The notes: generated by a model from the sequence alone, not told the origin. A stretch of 64,000 bases of DNA from Rossellomorea orangium (GCF_019334305.1 NZ_JAHWGH010000015.1:62001-126000); one strand, 5' to 3'; counted from the first letter of the stretch, positions 34,682 through 43,572 are shown. Numbers and translations: made by a program.

Positions 34682-35524
34682 ATGAAACAAGTTCACTCTT
34701 TATTAAACATAGTGCTTGGTGCGTTTTTAATCGCATTGAATATACATTTTTTCCTTTCACCCAATAAAGTAGGCACAGGCGGGACGAGCGGAGCAGGCAT
34801 CGTGCTTGCTCAATTTATGGACCTGCCTGTCGGCGTCATCATGTTTACACTGGATATGTTGTTATTCATTCTTGGGCTGATATTGATTGGTCCAAGTTTC
34901 GGCCTGAAATCTGTTTTCGCGAGTCTTTCCCTCAGCGGGATGGTGTGGGGATTAGAGGTGTTCCATCCTCTTCAGAATCCAATCGGACATGATGTCCTGA
35001 TTCAAATTGTCATCGGGACGCTGATTGGGGCTATCGGAGTCGCCATGATATTTAATCAGGGTGCTTCCGCCGGAGGTACAGGGGTCCTGGCGAAAATCAT
35101 CCACAAATTTACCGGACTTGAACTGGGACGTGCCGTTCTTGCTTCAGATGTTCTCATTGTTGTTGCATCTGCGTGGTTCTTTGGCCTTCAGGTCGGATTA
35201 TATGCATTCTTCGGCTTGCTGTTGAAAGGGATGATGATTGACCGCACCCTTCAATTCTTCAACGAAAACAAAGAAGTAGTCATCATCAGCGAATACAGCG
35301 AAGAAATCAAAGAATATATTGTTGGAGACCTTGAAAGAGGAGCTACGGTGCATTCAGCCAAAGGCGCCTTTTCCGATGACCGGAAAGAAGTCATCACGAC
35401 CATTGTCGGCCGCAAGGACTTCTCCAAGTTAAAATCATATATTCAATGTACTGATGAGAAAGCATTCATTACGGTACACAGCATGAACGAAATCTGGGGC
35501 AATAATTTTAAATCATTCGCTTAA
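34682..35524 (+). CDS. YitT family membrane protein
   Basis: A 280-residue protein with five to six N-terminal hydrophobic segments and a soluble C-terminal DUF2179 domain (VVIISEYSEEIKEYIVGDLERGATVHSAKGAF, KEVITTIVGRKDFSKLKSYI). The repeated motif GGTSGAGIVLAQ and GGTGVLAKIIH is diagnostic for the YitT/DUF161 family, widespread and of uncertain transport function in Bacillus. Single-gene unit between its own promoter and a terminator at 35541. Confidence 0.9.
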   Translation: MKQVHSLLNIVLGAFLIALNIHFFLSPNKVGTGGTSGAGIVLAQFMDLPVGVIMFTLDMLLFILGLILIGPSFGLKSVFASLSLSGMVWGLEVFHPLQNPIGHDVLIQIVIGTLIGAIGVAMIFNQGASAGGTGVLAKIIHKFTGLELGRAVLASDVLIVVASAWFFGLQVGLYAFFGLLLKGMMIDRTLQFFNENKEVVIISEYSEEIKEYIVGDLERGATVHSAKGAFSDDRKEVITTIVGRKDFSKLKSYIQCTDEKAFITVHSMNEIWGNNFKSFA

Positions 35525-35540
35525 AAGGCTGGTTCGTAAG

Positions 35541-35574
35541 TCAGGTGTCTTCTGTATAGAAGGCACCTGATTTT
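35541..35574 (+). terminator. Terminator behind the yitT-like gene
   Basis: TCAGGTGTCTTCT / AGAAGGCACCTGA stem with one mismatch, GTAT loop, TTTT tail. Confidence 0.82.
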
Positions 35575-35626
35575 GGATTGGCCTCTTTTTCATATATGAT
35601 AGAAAAGGAAATATTCGATTGAATGG

Positions 35627-36319
35627 ATGATGACCGTGAAGAAAAGACAGACCACAGAACGAAAAGTATATAGCCATCTAAAGGACGCCTTATTGGCGAG
35701 GAAAATCGCACCCGGTACTCAGCTGGTCGAGCAAATCATCTCTCAGAAGATGGCTGTAAGCAGGACCCCTATCCGACATGCATTGAAACGGCTGGAAGCA
35801 GAAGGACTGGTTCAGATCATTCCGAACCGTGGCGCATTCGTCGTCCATCCTACCAGGGAAGAAATCATTTCTTTTTTTGAATTAAGGAAAGAAATCGAAT
35901 TTCTAACCGTAAAGTACGGCCTGCCTAAAGTTAGAAAATCAGATATATCTAAGCTTTATATGTTTCTTGAAGAAGAACAGGAAACGTATAGACAAAAGGA
36001 TCTGTTGAAATATGTCGAGCTTAATAAGCAATTTCATTTGTTCCTTGCAGAAATAAGCGGGAATAAATTCCTGATTCGCTACATGGATGAAATGCTTACC
36101 CAATCCAATGTGTATTTGTTTTTATTTGATGTTTTCTATCATGTAGAGCCAGGGGAAAATGTCCGATTCCGTGAACATGAGGAAATGGTGAAGGCCATTG
36201 AAAACAAGGATCAGCAGACACTCTTGGAACTGATCGACCTACATATGAAGCATAGCTTCGATGATCTCCGATTAGAAGAAAATGGGTATTCTTCTTTGGA
36301 ATCCGTATTGGAAGAATAG
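35627..36319 (+). CDS. GntR family regulator, FCD (FadR) subfamily
   Basis: A 230-residue regulator with an N-terminal winged helix (YSHLKDALLARKIAPGTQLVEQIISQKMAVSRTPIRHALKRLEAEGLVQIIPNRGAFVV) and an all-helical FCD ligand domain holding the usual metal-site residues around ELNKQFHLFLAEISGN and HEEMVKAIENKDQQTLLELIDLHMKH. FCD regulators usually sense organic acids. No obvious target flanks it (YitT upstream, repeat B downstream). The exact start is uncertain: two adjacent ATGs and a weak ribosome site. Confidence 0.88.
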   Translation: MMTVKKRQTTERKVYSHLKDALLARKIAPGTQLVEQIISQKMAVSRTPIRHALKRLEAEGLVQIIPNRGAFVVHPTREEIISFFELRKEIEFLTVKYGLPKVRKSDISKLYMFLEEEQETYRQKDLLKYVELNKQFHLFLAEISGNKFLIRYMDEMLTQSNVYLFLFDVFYHVEPGENVRFREHEEMVKAIENKDQQTLLELIDLHMKHSFDDLRLEENGYSSLESVLEE

Positions 36320-36392
36320 CTGTAATGTAAATAATCCGAATCCAGTCAGGTGTATTTTTATTAATAGACACATGACTAGGTGGGCAAAACTT

Positions 36393-36781
36393 CACTTATC
36401 GGTTAGGAGATCAGGTTAAGCTCCAGGGCTGGTAAATAGACGGAAAGATTCCGCTTAAGTAGTTATGAATCTATATAAAAGCTGAAATAGACGGAAAGAT
36501 TCCGTCTATTTGCTCAAAACATACAAATATGGGTGATTTTTCTGTTCATAAGCGGAAAATCTCCGCTTATTCACCCCCAAAACAAGTTCCATTCTGAACG
36601 TAGCCGGAAAATCTCCGCTTATTTTACTCTCGCTGGTAGGGCAAGAGATCTTAATGAACAGTTTTTTGTATTCCTAACAAAGAAACTCGCCAAAATTCAC
36701 TTCGGCGAGTTCTACTTTTTTATATACCAATTATGAAAAGCACCTCAAAATGGAACGGTTTAGTTATTTGAGGGATTCGGC
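36393..36781 (-). repeat. Dispersed repeat, copy B, with four short palindromes
   Basis: About 389 bp, matching copy A (20529-20953) in reverse orientation, end to end: CCTGATCTCC end, four palindromes at about 36434, 36485, 36547 and 36601 (for example ATAAGCGGAAAATCTCCGCTTAT), the hairpin ACTCGCC / GGCGAGT at 36687-36712, GCACCTCA and GCCGAAT end. Like copy A it lies between convergent genes. The palindromes vary in sequence but keep pairing, which implies selection on structure. Confidence 0.85.
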
Positions 36782-36788
36782 TTTTTCA

Positions 36789-38345
36789 TTAAAACAATTT
36801 CGTTGTCCAATCTTCACAGTTCCATACTTCTGTCGCTACGTCCTGATAGAATTCAGGTTCATGGCTGATTAAGAGCACCGTACCTTTGTATTCTTTCAAG
36901 GCACGCTTCAACTCTTCTTTGGCCTCGACATCCAAGTGGTTTGTCGGTTCATCAAATACAAGTACATTCGATTCTTTGTTCATAAGCTTGCATAGGCGTA
37001 CCTTCGCTTTTTCCCCACCGCTCAGCACTTCCACCTTACTTTCGATATGCTTTGTCGTCAGACCGCATTTGGCAAGGGCTGCACGCACTTCTGCCTGATT
37101 CATGGAAGGAAATTCATTCCACACCTCTTCGATGCACGTGTTATTGTTCTTTGATTTGATTTCCTGTTCGAAATATCCGATATGAAGATAATCCCCAAGC
37201 TCCACTGAACCGGAGATCGGCTTGATTTCGCCAAGGATACTTCTCAGTAATGTCGTCTTCCCGATTCCATTGGCTCCTGATAGAGCAATCTTCTGACCAC
37301 GTTCCATCTTGAGGTTGAGTGGCTTTGATAACGGCTCATCATACCCGATCACAAGATCCTTCGTCTCAAAGATGACCCGGCCGGCGGTTCTTGCTTGTTT
37401 AAAGTTGAATTCCGGTTTCGGCTTCTCTGCAGCAAGCTCGATCATATCCATCTTATCGAGCTTCTTCTGACGTGACATGGCCATGTTCCGGGTGGATACC
37501 CGTGCTTTATTGCGGGCCACGAAGTCCTTCAGCTCTGATATTTCCTGCTGTTGCCTCTTGAATGCAGACTCCAGCTGCTGTTTCTTCATTTCATGGACCC
37601 GCTTGAACTCATGGTAATCCCCGGCATAGCGATTCAGCTCTTGGTTTTCCATATGATAGATCAGGTTGATGACACTATTTAAGAACGGGATATCATGAGA
37701 GATCAGGATAAATGCATTTTCATATTCCTGCAGATAGCGTCTCAACCAATTGATATGCTGCTCATCGAGATAGTTGGTAGGCTCATCGAGTAACAGGATG
37801 TCCGGCTTTTCGAGTAATAGCTTGGCCAGCAATACTTTCGTCCGCTGCCCCCCGCTTAAATCGTGGACATCTTTATCCAATCCGATATCATCCAACCCAA
37901 GGCCACGGCCGATTTCTTCCACCTTGGCATCAATGATATAGAAATCATTATTCGTCAACGCATCCTGAAGGGTACCGGTTTCCTCCAGCAATTCTTCCAG
38001 TTCTTCCGGAGAGGCTTCCCCCATCTTGGCAAAGAGCTCGTTCATTTCAGTTTCCATATCAAACAGGTATTGGAAGGCCGTTTTCAATACGTCCCGGATC
38101 GTCATCCCCTGCTTCAACTGAGCATGCTGGTCCAGGTAGCCGATACGGATCCTTTTCGCCCATTCCACTTTCCCTTCATCAGGTTCAAGCTTCCCTGTAA
38201 TGATATTCATAAATGTAGACTTTCCTTCTCCGTTGGCACCGATCAAGCCGATATGTTCACCCTTCAACAATCGGAAAGATACATCGTTAAAAATCGCACG
38301 GTCACCGAAACCGTGTGTTAAGTTTTTGACTGTCAATAAACTCAT
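36789..38345 (-). CDS. ABC-F family ATPase (YkpA-like)
   Basis: Soluble protein of 518 residues with two ABC domains and no membrane segments. Walker A motifs GANGEGKST and GANGIGKTT, signatures LSGGQRTKVLLAK and LSGGEKAKVRLCK, Walker B LLLDEPTNYLD and LVFDEPTNHLD, joined by a charged helical linker (QQQEISELKDFVARNKAR). ABC-F proteins act on the ribosome (translation factor or antibiotic protection). The start at 38345 follows AAGGTG at 9 bases; the frame to 38402 lacks a site. Similar to B. subtilis YkpA rather than to Vga/Lsa resistance types, as far as can be judged by eye. Confidence 0.9.
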   Translation of the reverse strand: MSLLTVKNLTHGFGDRAIFNDVSFRLLKGEHIGLIGANGEGKSTFMNIITGKLEPDEGKVEWAKRIRIGYLDQHAQLKQGMTIRDVLKTAFQYLFDMETEMNELFAKMGEASPEELEELLEETGTLQDALTNNDFYIIDAKVEEIGRGLGLDDIGLDKDVHDLSGGQRTKVLLAKLLLEKPDILLLDEPTNYLDEQHINWLRRYLQEYENAFILISHDIPFLNSVINLIYHMENQELNRYAGDYHEFKRVHEMKKQQLESAFKRQQQEISELKDFVARNKARVSTRNMAMSRQKKLDKMDMIELAAEKPKPEFNFKQARTAGRVIFETKDLVIGYDEPLSKPLNLKMERGQKIALSGANGIGKTTLLRSILGEIKPISGSVELGDYLHIGYFEQEIKSKNNNTCIEEVWNEFPSMNQAEVRAALAKCGLTTKHIESKVEVLSGGEKAKVRLCKLMNKESNVLVFDEPTNHLDVEAKEELKRALKEYKGTVLLISHEPEFYQDVATEVWNCEDWTTKLF

Positions 38346-38439
38346 ATCGTAAACACCTTTTCTTCCTAAACTAAATTTCGCTCCCTCTATTATAAGGGTC
38401 ATTCCCTATAGAAGATAGGGGGAGTGGTTTTTTCTTCTT

Positions 38440-39555
38440 TTACTCTACGGCCCCTGCTACATCATAATCAGCTGGATCAAGTTCTGTAGGTTCACCGAGA
38501 ACCAGTTTCGCAAGCTCCGAACCAAGATATGGACCCACCGTTAAGCCCGATGCGCCAAGTCCATTGGCCACCCAGACATCATTCAATCCCGGCATGACAC
38601 CAAAAACGGGAAGGAAACCAGGTGTGAACGGACGAAATCCCACTCTCATTTCAAGGACTGCACTGTCACCAATTCCCGGTGCAACGTCCATTGCTTTGTG
38701 AAGAATTTCGTGCAATCCCCCAGCTGTTACCCGCTGATCAAAACCGACATCATTTTCGTGAGTGGCCCCGGCCACGACTCTTCCTTCAGGAAAGGCAAGG
38801 AGGTATTGATCATTGGGTGGCATGACGACCGGCCATCCATCGGTCTCCTGCCCCCCTGCTTGCAGATGGAGAATCTGCGCTTTTTGGGAGGATACGAGAA
38901 AGTTGATTCCAAGGGGTAGAAAGAGTTCCTTCGCCCAGGCCCCGGCCGTCACGATGACTCCGTCCGCCCGAAGTACTTCGTCTCCTATTTTGACACCAAT
39001 GTTCCGATTGTCTTCGTTTAACAACGTGGCCTCTCCTTGTCGCAGTGTTGCCCCGTGCTTTTCAGCCCCATTTAAAAGGGCATTCCTCATCGCTCTACCA
39101 TCCACCCTGGCTGCCCCGCTGACATGAACAGACTGATACTCCTCAGAAAGCAGTGGAAAACGCTGCCTTGTTTCTTCTGCGGTCAGAAGGTTAAGCTCAC
39201 CGATTTCCGGCGCGTCCTCCCTTCGCTTCTCCGCTCTTTCCACCATCTTATGCAATTTCTGTTCATCGGTATGTAGACTGATGGCTCCTACGCGTTTATA
39301 GCCTGTGTCTGTTTCTCCATCAGCTTCCAGCTGTTCTATGATGCTCGGATAATATTTGGCTCCGCCTTTGGCAAGACGATACCACACTTTATTCCTCCGC
39401 TGTGACAGCCACGGACAGACGATCCCTGCTGCCGCATCGGTTGCCTGTCCGGGATCCCTGCCGTCTACAACGATGACATCCGCTCCTGCCTTCGCAAGAT
39501 GATACGCAGTTGAAGCTCCCAGAATGCCGGCACCAACGATAATATATGATTTCAT
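38440..39555 (-). CDS. FAD-dependent oxidoreductase (DAO/DadA-like)
   Basis: A 371-residue flavoprotein of the D-amino acid oxidase fold: dinucleotide motif VGAGILGASTAYHLAKAGADVIVVDG at the N-terminus, ATDAAAGIVCPWLS, DGVIVTAGAWA and C-terminal RPFTPGFLPVFG and VANGLGASGLTVGPYLGSELA. Candidates are D-amino acid dehydrogenase, glycine oxidase or a sarcosine oxidase-like activity; the substrate cannot be told from sequence. The ATG at 39555 is 6-7 bases after AAGGTG; the GTG upstream is inside that site. It stands alone between ABC-F and a repeat region. Confidence 0.85.
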   Translation of the reverse strand: MKSYIIVGAGILGASTAYHLAKAGADVIVVDGRDPGQATDAAAGIVCPWLSQRRNKVWYRLAKGGAKYYPSIIEQLEADGETDTGYKRVGAISLHTDEQKLHKMVERAEKRREDAPEIGELNLLTAEETRQRFPLLSEEYQSVHVSGAARVDGRAMRNALLNGAEKHGATLRQGEATLLNEDNRNIGVKIGDEVLRADGVIVTAGAWAKELFLPLGINFLVSSQKAQILHLQAGGQETDGWPVVMPPNDQYLLAFPEGRVVAGATHENDVGFDQRVTAGGLHEILHKAMDVAPGIGDSAVLEMRVGFRPFTPGFLPVFGVMPGLNDVWVANGLGASGLTVGPYLGSELAKLVLGEPTELDPADYDVAGAVE

Positions 39556-39638
39556 GCAAAACACCTTTTCACCTATTTTTCTTTCATTTTACTTCAGTGG
39601 AAAGATGAACTCAATGGATGGACGCTTGCCAAGGGCAT

Positions 39639-39727
39639 GTGTACCAGGTACAAATTGTACATTTGATGCCTGGTACGCTTCCGGTGTTTGGTGCCAGGTA
39701 CCAATTCACCATTCGGTGCCTGGCAGC
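39639..39727. repeat. Two tandem diverged hairpin units of 36 bp
   Basis: Unit 1 at about 39641-39676 (GTACCAGG ... CCTGGTAC) and unit 2 at about 39691-39726 (GTGCCAGG ... CCTGGCAG) align over most of their length (CCAGGTAC, AATT, CAT, TGCCTGG), each forming its own hairpin. They precede the T-box promoter and have no coding role. Confidence 0.65.
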
Positions 39728-39803
39728 CACCTCCCACCCATTCGTACCAAACCAAAAACCACCATCAATTCCAGACAATTCTCACACCTTTTCCCGAAAT
39801 AGA

Positions 39804-39831
39804 TTGACAAGTCGTTTTGATTCATGATAAA
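39804..39831 (+). promoter_or_regulatory. Promoter of the T-box/symporter unit
   Basis: TTGACA (39804-39809), 16-bp spacer, GATAAA (39826-39831). Confidence 0.6.
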
Positions 39832-39845
39832 AATTGTATAACCTA

Positions 39846-40083
39846 ATATTGAAAAGCTTTGAAGGAAACAAGTAGCAGACATTTCCCTGTTAAAGAGAGC
39901 CGGTGGTTGGTGTGAACCGGTACAAAGATTAAGCGAATTTCGATTCCGGAGCTTCTTTTGACGAGATCAAAAGACGGTCAAGGCCGTTATGTGTGAAGAG
40001 TGATGAGAAGATACTTCTCATAACTAGGGTGGTACCGCGATATCCAAATCGTCCCTACGATACGTAGGGGCGATTTTTTTATT
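39846..40083 (+). ncRNA. T-box leader, predicted tRNA-Phe responsive
   Basis: Stem I with AAGTAG (S-turn type) and the GGTGG...GGTGTGAACC distal loop, specifier region CGAAT-TTC-G with TTC at 39939-39941, the invariant AGGGTGGTACCGCG at 40026-40039, and a terminator hairpin AATCGTCCCTAC / GTAGGGGCGATT with T7 ending at 40080. The codon was assigned by aligning the flanking CGAAN-codon-purine with the B. subtilis glyQS leader. UGGU in the T-box fits discriminator A of tRNA-Phe. Uncharged tRNA-Phe should induce the symporter downstream. Confidence 0.92.
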
Positions 40084-40129
40084 TGGTCAAAAATCCCCTC
40101 CCACACAAAAAACAGAAAGGAGAATGAGA

Positions 40130-41473
40130 ATGAGTCAGCGTGAACAATGGTCATCGAAAATCGGCTTTATCTTAGCGGCAGCCGGGTCTGCCATCGGATT
40201 GGGGGCCATATGGAAATTCCCTTATATCGCCGGTGAAAATGGAGGCGGAGCATTCTTCCTGATCTTTATTCTATTTACTTTACTACTCGGTCTTCCATTA
40301 CTATTGGCAGAATTCTCAATCGGACGAACATCCGGGAGCAATGCCGTGGATTCGTATCGTAAGATCGCTCCCGGGACTAAATGGCACTGGGTAGGGATTC
40401 TTGGGATGATCACCTCCTTCATCCTGCTTTCGTTCTACAGTGTGATCGGTGGTTGGATCGTCGTTTATTTATTCAAAGCTGTCACTGGACAATTAAACGG
40501 ACTTACTTCAGATCAGTATGCCCAAGTATTCGGGACGACGATTTCAAATCCATTAACCAGTGTATTTGTCCAATTTCTTTTCATCTTGATGACCATCATT
40601 GTCGTGGCCAAAGGGATTGAAAAAGGGATTGAGCTGGCAAGTAAAATCATGATGCCGGCGTTATTCATCCTATTCATTCTGCTTGTGATCCGCGCGGTAA
40701 CACTGGAAGGGGCAGGTGAAGGAATCACATTCCTGCTTCAGCCGGATTTTTCTAAAGTGACGTCTCAGACGATCTTGGAAGCAATGGGACAATCGTTCTT
40801 CACATTAAGTGTCGGGGTATCGGTCATGGTGACGTACAGTTCCTACCTCCCGAAAACGCAGAGTCTGCCCCGTTCGGCCATTTCAATTGTTGCGATGAAT
40901 ATCTTCATCGTGTTGTTAGCCGGTCTTGCAATTTTCCCTGCAGTCTTTGCCTTTGATTTAGAACCGGGTGCCGGTCCTGTATTGCTGTTCAATGTGCTGC
41001 CTACTGTGTTCAGTCAGCTACCTTTCGGGATGCTCTTCTTCATCGCATTCCTGGTACTGTTCTTATTCGCAGCATTGACCTCTGCCTTTTCGATGCTTGA
41101 AATCATCGTTTCCGTCATTTCGAAGGGAGACCCTGTAAAGCGGAGAAAGTGGTCGTGGATCATCGGCCTTGCCATTTTCGTTTGCGGGATCCCATCGGCA
41201 TTATCTTTCGGAATCATGGGGGACATCACGCTCTTTAACAAAACCATTTTCGACCTGGCCGACTTTGCCGTCAGTAATGTATTGCTTCCAATCGGGTCAT
41301 TGCTCATCGCAATCTTCGTCCCTATGAAAATGAAGAAAACGGCACTCTATGAAGAATTAAAGCAAGGTAGCGGGTTGAAGCGCGGATTGTTCGAAACGTG
41401 GTTCTTCTTGATCCGTTTTGTGGCACCTGTGTTGATCCTGTTTGTCATGCTTGATGTCTTGGGGGTATTTTAA
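40130..41473 (+). CDS. Neurotransmitter:sodium symporter (NSS) family, predicted phenylalanine importer
   Basis: A 447-residue LeuT-fold sodium symporter with about 11 hydrophobic segments. TM1 has the NSS signature [32 protein letters not shown]6 region contains [19 protein letters not shown]. The ATG at 40130 is 7 bases after AAAGGAG; the ATG at 40124 is too close. The substrate is inferred to be phenylalanine because the leader is a Phe-type T-box. Followed by a strong terminator shared with the SOD gene. Confidence 0.92.
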   Translation: MSQREQWSSKIGFILAAAGSAIGLGAIWKFPYIAGENGGGAFFLIFILFTLLLGLPLLLAEFSIGRTSGSNAVDSYRKIAPGTKWHWVGILGMITSFILLSFYSVIGGWIVVYLFKAVTGQLNGLTSDQYAQVFGTTISNPLTSVFVQFLFILMTIIVVAKGIEKGIELASKIMMPALFILFILLVIRAVTLEGAGEGITFLLQPDFSKVTSQTILEAMGQSFFTLSVGVSVMVTYSSYLPKTQSLPRSAISIVAMNIFIVLLAGLAIFPAVFAFDLEPGAGPVLLFNVLPTVFSQLPFGMLFFIAFLVLFLFAALTSAFSMLEIIVSVISKGDPVKRRKWSWIIGLAIFVCGIPSALSFGIMGDITLFNKTIFDLADFAVSNVLLPIGSLLIAIFVPMKMKKTALYEELKQGSGLKRGLFETWFFLIRFVAPVLILFVMLDVLGVF

Positions 41474-41486
41474 TACCTCTTCCCAT

Positions 41487-41522
41487 AAAAGGGTTGACCC
41501 GATTCAAGGGTCAACCCTTTTT
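41487..41522. terminator. Bidirectional terminator between symporter and SOD genes
   Basis: AAAAGGGTTGACCC / GGGTCAACCCTTTT, 14-bp perfect stem, 7-nt loop, A and T tracts on both sides. Confidence 0.9.
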
Positions 41523-41526
41523 CTTG

Positions 41527-42045
41527 TTAAGTTCCATATCCCATGATCACTCCGCACGCAAGCCTCTTTCCTGCATCCCCTGAAGGCTGTGATCTGAAGT
41601 CATCCGGGTTTTGATGGATGATGACTCCTTTACCGATCACGTCACCCACTTTGAATTTATTCGTAAAGAAGGACATTTTGGCATAGCCATCGTTCGAAAA
41701 CAAAACAGGAAAATCCCCTGCATGATTGCCATGTGGCTGATTGGTCGGATTCCAATGCCCTCCTGCAGAAGTGAAAGGTTCTTTCGGATCCCCTATTTCA
41801 CAGACTCCCTTCTCATGGAGGTGAAAACCGTGGGGGCCAATCGGTTTTTGATCCCCTTTTCCTTCTTTATAAGACGGTAGACCTGTCACCTCGGCAAATA
41901 CTTCCACTCCATTTTGAACTTCCCGAAAAAAAACATACCCTTGCAGCCCAGGAGCGAGTGGTCCTCCCTGGATTTGAGCATACGCCATATTGGGAGTATT
42001 TCGATAATAGGAATAAGCCGGATAGCCGTATTGATAATAATTCAT
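41527..42045 (-). CDS. Cu/Zn superoxide dismutase family protein
   Basis: A 172-residue SodC-fold protein. Metal ligands are complete: GFHLHEKG (two His), GGHWNP, PHGNHAGD (two His and the Asp), and VIIHQNPDD; the disulfide cysteines are in GVCEIG and LACGVI. B. subtilis YojM lacks two copper ligands, so this homologue appears to be a fuller SOD. The N-terminus is Tyr-rich (YYQYGYPAYSYYRN) with no signal peptide or lipobox seen, unusual for a family mostly exported; a spore-coat location is a possibility only. Confidence 0.88.
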   Translation of the reverse strand: MNYYQYGYPAYSYYRNTPNMAYAQIQGGPLAPGLQGYVFFREVQNGVEVFAEVTGLPSYKEGKGDQKPIGPHGFHLHEKGVCEIGDPKEPFTSAGGHWNPTNQPHGNHAGDFPVLFSNDGYAKMSFFTNKFKVGDVIGKGVIIHQNPDDFRSQPSGDAGKRLACGVIMGYGT

Positions 42046-42414
42046 CCCGTAATCCCCCTTCCTTCATTCTATTTTATGAAGGAACCGGGGATACATGATG
42101 AAAAAAACCGTAGTGTCCTTTTTAATCAAACGTTTGTTTAACTTCAAAAAACCTTCCTTCATCAAGGGTTCGAGGCACTAATCAAACGTTTGTTTAAATT
42201 TCCAGCCTTTACTTTGAAACCGTTTGACATCTTTCCGTGGACTATCTCTTTTGTTGGTTATTCCCAAATCCCTATATGCTCTGAAGTGCGAAATTACGAT
42301 TGGTTTTATTTTCCTATTACTATTATCCCTTTTCATTTTGTCCCAGAAATGTTATATTTTCAGAAACTTCTGATTTCTATTCTGCAATGCAACACTATTT
42401 TAGGAGGGATTGAT
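42046..42414. other. Intergenic stretch with paired palindromes before ispA
   Basis: Apart from the two copies of TAATCAAACGTTTGTTTAA (listed separately), I see no gene. The open frame that runs through it into ispA from 42190 lacks a ribosome site, and ispA has a much better start at 42415. Confidence 0.5.
42123..42197. promoter_or_regulatory. Twin operator-like palindromes TAATCAAACGTTTGTTTAA
   Basis: Identical 19-bp copies at 42123-42141 and 42179-42197, 56 bp apart. Each has the 10-bp palindrome CAAACGTTTG. The form AAACAAACGTTTG is typical of TetR-family operators. No tetR gene is adjacent. Confidence 0.6.
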
Positions 42415-43377
42415 ATGCAAGGTGAAATTAGGTTAATTCCATATTTCATGGACGAAATGATTGTTGATGCAAATGAAATTCCTAAAGGCGTTGATTTAAT
42501 CCAAGCTCCTAGCATGTGGAAGAATGGGTATAAAGGAAAAGGTGTGACCATTGCAATCCTCGATACAGGATGTGATATGAACCATCCGGATCTTGCGGGG
42601 AAGGTCAAGAGCTTCCGGAATTTCACCGATGATGATGACGGCGCGGAAGATAACGTGACTGATTACAGTGGACACGGTACTCATGTGGCGGGAACGATTG
42701 CCGCAAGTGAAAATGGCGATGGTGTCATCGGAGTGGCCCCACAGGCTGATCTGATGGTCATTAAAGTTCTTGCCGGCAGCCGTGGAAGTGGAAAGTATGA
42801 ATGGATCGTAAATGGTATTTTGTATGCGATTGAACAAAAGGTCGACATCATTTCCATGTCCCTGGGAGGCCCTACAGACTATGAGCCGCTTCATGAAGCG
42901 ATTCAAAAAGCGGTGGATTCCAACATCCTGGTGGTCTGCGCTGCCGGTAACGAGGGTGACTCAAATAGCAGTACGGATGAATTCTCCTACCCTGCCTGCT
43001 ACAATGAAGTCATTTCGGTCGGAGCCATTGACCTCCAGAGAAAGTCTTCCTACTTCACCAATTCCAACAATGAGGTTGACTTAGTGGCACCCGGTGAACA
43101 AATCTTATCGACCATCCCTGGTGAGAAATACGCTAAGCTCAGCGGCACCTCCATGTCTGCTCCCCACGTCTCCGGAGCCCTGGCCCTGATCAAAGAGTTC
43201 GAACAGGTCTCCTTTGACCGCAAGCTATCTGAATGTGAAGTATATGCTCAACTCATTAAACGCACGGTCCCACTCGGTTTCCCGAAAACACTGGAAGGAA
43301 ATGGACTCGTCTTTTTAACTGCTCCTGACCTTCTGCGGGAGCACCTAAGAAATCAGCCACTTGCACAGATTGGGTGA
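42415..43377 (+). CDS. ispA: Intracellular serine protease (subtilisin family)
   Basis: A 320-residue S8 protease without signal peptide, the size of B. subtilis IspA. Catalytic triad Asp50 (AILDTGCD), His87 (GHGTHVAGT) and Ser246 (GTSMSAPHVSG); oxyanion Asn179 (AAGNEG). The N-terminal pro-extension carries the LIPY motif (7-10) that blocks the active site in ISP zymogens. The ATG at 42415 follows AGGAGGG with 6-base spacing. It degrades cytoplasmic proteins during stationary phase and sporulation. Confidence 0.95.
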   Translation: MQGEIRLIPYFMDEMIVDANEIPKGVDLIQAPSMWKNGYKGKGVTIAILDTGCDMNHPDLAGKVKSFRNFTDDDDGAEDNVTDYSGHGTHVAGTIAASENGDGVIGVAPQADLMVIKVLAGSRGSGKYEWIVNGILYAIEQKVDIISMSLGGPTDYEPLHEAIQKAVDSNILVVCAAGNEGDSNSSTDEFSYPACYNEVISVGAIDLQRKSSYFTNSNNEVDLVAPGEQILSTIPGEKYAKLSGTSMSAPHVSGALALIKEFEQVSFDRKLSECEVYAQLIKRTVPLGFPKTLEGNGLVFLTAPDLLREHLRNQPLAQIG

Positions 43378-43402
43378 TCGTGTTTCGAATCCTTATCTAG
43401 TT

Positions 43403-43543
43403 GATTTTTGGCTCATTTCCGTCTAAATGAAAAGAATCCCCGGACTAATGCATTAGGTCCGGGGATTCTTTTCATTTAGACGACCTTTCAGCTTTGCTGA
43501 AAGGCGGTTGAAACGTACGTTTCAACCGAATGAGCCAAAAATC
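43403..43543. repeat. Cloverleaf-like nested palindromic element
   Basis: An outer 15-bp perfect stem (GATTTTTGGCTCATT, 43403-43417, with 43529-43543) encloses three hairpins: a 25-bp perfect stem (43421-43445 with 43457-43481), a 9-bp stem with TTT loop (43484-43492 with 43496-43504) and a 24-bp perfect palindrome CGGTTGAAACGTACGTTTCAACCG (43505-43528). It lies between convergent ispA and ykuS and may serve as a terminator, but it is far larger than needed; a MITE-like element is possible. Confidence 0.85.
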
Positions 43544-43572
43544 GTGCACGATCCACTTCTTTTAATATGCAA

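Noticed and set aside
42190-43377. ispA starting at 42190 with a 75-residue extension
   Set aside because: The extension covers an operator-rich intergenic stretch without ribosome site; the LIPY motif and AGGAGGG place the start at 42415.
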